Positions 62,904-64,000 of a stretch of DNA of 64,000 bases are shown here, piece after piece. Position 1 is the stretch's first letter. Each line of letters begins with the position of its first letter. The DNA lies in the NCBI GenBank assembly GCA_030148725.1, contig JASBSU010000013.1, positions 1-64,000 on the forward strand, in the 5' to 3' direction. A model generated the notes under the pieces. That model had not been told where the DNA came from. It searched no databases and was given only the letters and a program-made list of their open reading frames with translations. A program made the position numbers and the translations under genes. The stretch is from Hyphomicrobium sp. (GTDB lineage: Bacteria > Pseudomonadota > Alphaproteobacteria > Rhizobiales > Hyphomicrobiaceae).

Positions 62904-63848
62904 ATGACGATGAGGCTGACGCTGGTAGCAATGATGCTTGCTGCCGCGGGAGGATCATCCCTGGTCGAGGCGCGTGACGCTGGGCCGTTGCCGCCGGCCC
63001 CGGCTGCCGCCAGTGAGGCCCCGCAGCGCGACCAGCAATCCTGGCAGGTCGCCCAGGCCAACACCAAGAAGCGCCGTAATCGCACCGTGAACACGCGCGA
63101 GACCGCGCCTGAGACGTCGGCGCTCCCACCAGGCAAGGCGAGCAACGGCGAAGTTCTGTTCGGTGTCCAGGACGTCGGCTTCCTCGTCGACCGCGACGTG
63201 ATCCGCGTCGGCGCCGAGGTCGGCAAGTTCGACCGCGTCCGTCTGCGCGTGCTGCGCAACGAGATCTTCGTCACCGATCTCAAGGCCGTATTCGATGACG
63301 GCACGACCGAGACGCTTCTCACCGACGCCAAGATCGGCGCCGATCGCAAGACCGAGTGGATCCCGCTGAAGCACAAGGGCTTCATCAAGGAGATCCAGCT
63401 CGTCTATCGCTCCAAGCCTGACTTCAAGGGACAGGCCCGCGTGGAGGTCTTCGGCGAGTACGAAGCCGGTTGGCTCGGGCCCAACGGCGAAGGCCGCAAA
63501 TACAACGATGGCTGGGTCCTGCTCGGCACCGATACGGCGGGCAGCGTCGGCTTCGACCGCGTCAAGATCCCCGTCGGCCAGAACGAAGGCGGTTTCAAGC
63601 AGCTGCGCGTCTCGGTCAAGGACCGCGACATCACCATGACCAATCTCGCCGTCGTCTACAGCGATGGCCAGAAAGACGAGATCGAGGCGAGCCGCATCAA
63701 GGTCGAGGCCGACAAGACGTTCGGCCCGGTTGATCTGAAGAAGGATGCGACCATCAAGGAGATCGAGGCCACGTGGCGATCGCGCGCTCTGGCGACCTCC
63801 AAGCGCGACCGCGCCTATGCCACGGTGCAGGTGTGGGGCAAGCACTGA
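62904..63848 (+). CDS. Exported protein with two tandem DUF2541-like repeats, unknown
   Basis: A 314-residue protein with a signal peptide (residues 1-23). After a Pro/Gln/Arg-rich linker come two similar beta-rich domains of about 100 residues. The first is about 83-185 (VLFGVQDVGFLVDRDVIRVG to QARVEVFGEYEAGW). The second is about 205-312 (WVLLGTDTAGSVGFDRVKIP to AYATVQVWGKH). Each contains a VxVxxxxIxxxxLxVxFxDG core followed by a Lys-rich strand. Likely periplasmic; function unknown. A strong terminator follows. Confidence 0.7.
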   Translation: MTMRLTLVAMMLAAAGGSSLVEARDAGPLPPAPAAASEAPQRDQQSWQVAQANTKKRRNRTVNTRETAPETSALPPGKASNGEVLFGVQDVGFLVDRDVIRVGAEVGKFDRVRLRVLRNEIFVTDLKAVFDDGTTETLLTDAKIGADRKTEWIPLKHKGFIKEIQLVYRSKPDFKGQARVEVFGEYEAGWLGPNGEGRKYNDGWVLLGTDTAGSVGFDRVKIPVGQNEGGFKQLRVSVKDRDITMTNLAVVYSDGQKDEIEASRIKVEADKTFGPVDLKKDATIKEIEATWRSRALATSKRDRAYATVQVWGKH

Positions 63849-63870
63849 GCGGCGAGCGCTCCGTCAAAAG

Positions 63871-63900
63871 AAAAAGGCCGGCGTGACGCCGGCCTTTTTT
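63871..63900. terminator. Bidirectional rho-independent terminator
   Basis: AAAAAGGCCGGCG (63871-63883) and CGCCGGCCTTTTTT (63887-63900) around TGA. A/T runs on both sides make it work on either strand, serving the exported-repeat gene and any leftward gene entering from the right. Confidence 0.92.
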
Positions 63901-63950
63901 GTTGTCGCGATGGTCGGACGGTCCGGCGAGCCTTGGCGCCGATCAGCCGA

Positions 63951-64000
63951 TCAGCCGAACGCGCCGAAGTGATGCGAGATGCCCGTTCCGATCTCGCGGA
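63951..64000 (-). CDS. Possible C-terminal end of a leftward gene (truncated)
   Basis: The minus strand is open from the right edge to a TGA at 63951-63953, encoding a tail that reads REIGTGISHHFGAFG. The bidirectional terminator just beyond it at 63871-63900 fits a leftward gene ending here. Sixteen residues are too few to name a family. Confidence 0.3.
   Translation of the reverse strand, partial: REIGTGISHHFGAFG

Overview
The window is GC-rich chromosomal DNA of an alphaproteobacterium. A member of the order Hyphomicrobiales, perhaps a Hyphomicrobium-like genus, is my inference. It rests on the gene families and their order: cobS-cobT, an esterase-like phytase homologue, rpmB, a DUF3108 protein, a SUV3-like helicase, an S4 protein, fdxA and carD; a bioBFDAZ operon using BioZ; an HmuTUV/HemP haem uptake locus; and an SOS-type GAAC-N7-GAAC box at comM. 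Genes are densely packed with many 4-bp start/stop overlaps. I see no insertion sequence, prophage or CRISPR array.

Layout. 1-11 kb: aerobic cobaltochelatase subunits CobS (cut by the left edge) and CobT, then housekeeping genes ending in a CarD regulator with a long basic N-terminal tail. 11-18 kb: an SNase-like protein, an RTX-type calcium-binding protein, tRNA-Arg(CCU), a TadG-like protein, a YdcH protein and a KefB-type antiporter. 18-21.4 kb: a GST and a divergent response regulator/hybrid histidine kinase pair. 21.4-28 kb: haem uptake, with hmuV-hmuU-hmuT-hemP leftward and a TonB-dependent receptor, an IsdG-like haem monooxygenase and a HutX-like carrier rightward; a RirA-box-like palindrome lies between the two arms. 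28-35.4 kb: MutT, a methyltransferase, ComF, glutaredoxin, a nitrilase-family amidase, DUF1178, an alkaline phosphatase with PHO-box-like repeats, and a GntR/UTRA regulator. 35.8-41 kb: a compact bioB-bioF-bioD-bioA-bioZ operon. 41-46 kb: OpgC overlapping an SGNH hydrolase, a GMC oxidoreductase and an alpha/beta hydrolase. 46-50 kb: tRNA-Ala(CGC), YggT, DUF167, FolD and ComM. 50.1-51.2 kb: a small accessory segment with one NYN-domain gene between two 24-bp direct repeats that each contain an SOS-type box. 51.2-56.1 kb: a Ser/Thr phosphorylation module (PP2C phosphatase, two FHA proteins and a divergent kinase with one membrane span and a seven-bladed WD40 propeller). 56.3-64 kb: cytochrome bd oxidase, a membrane-anchored SNase-like/sunset protein, an HtrA-like protease, a polysaccharide-lyase-like protein and an exported two-repeat protein of unknown function.

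Whole pathways visible are haem import and degradation (receptor, periplasmic binding protein, permease, ATPase, cytosolic carrier, degrading enzyme) and biotin synthesis from an acyl-ACP precursor made by BioZ. The least conventional parts are the repeat-flanked NYN segment, the kinase/FHA/phosphatase module without any type VI secretion genes, the SNase-like/sunset membrane protein, a tandem 90-bp intergenic repeat, and a strong rho-independent terminator upstream of tRNA-Arg with no gene to terminate.
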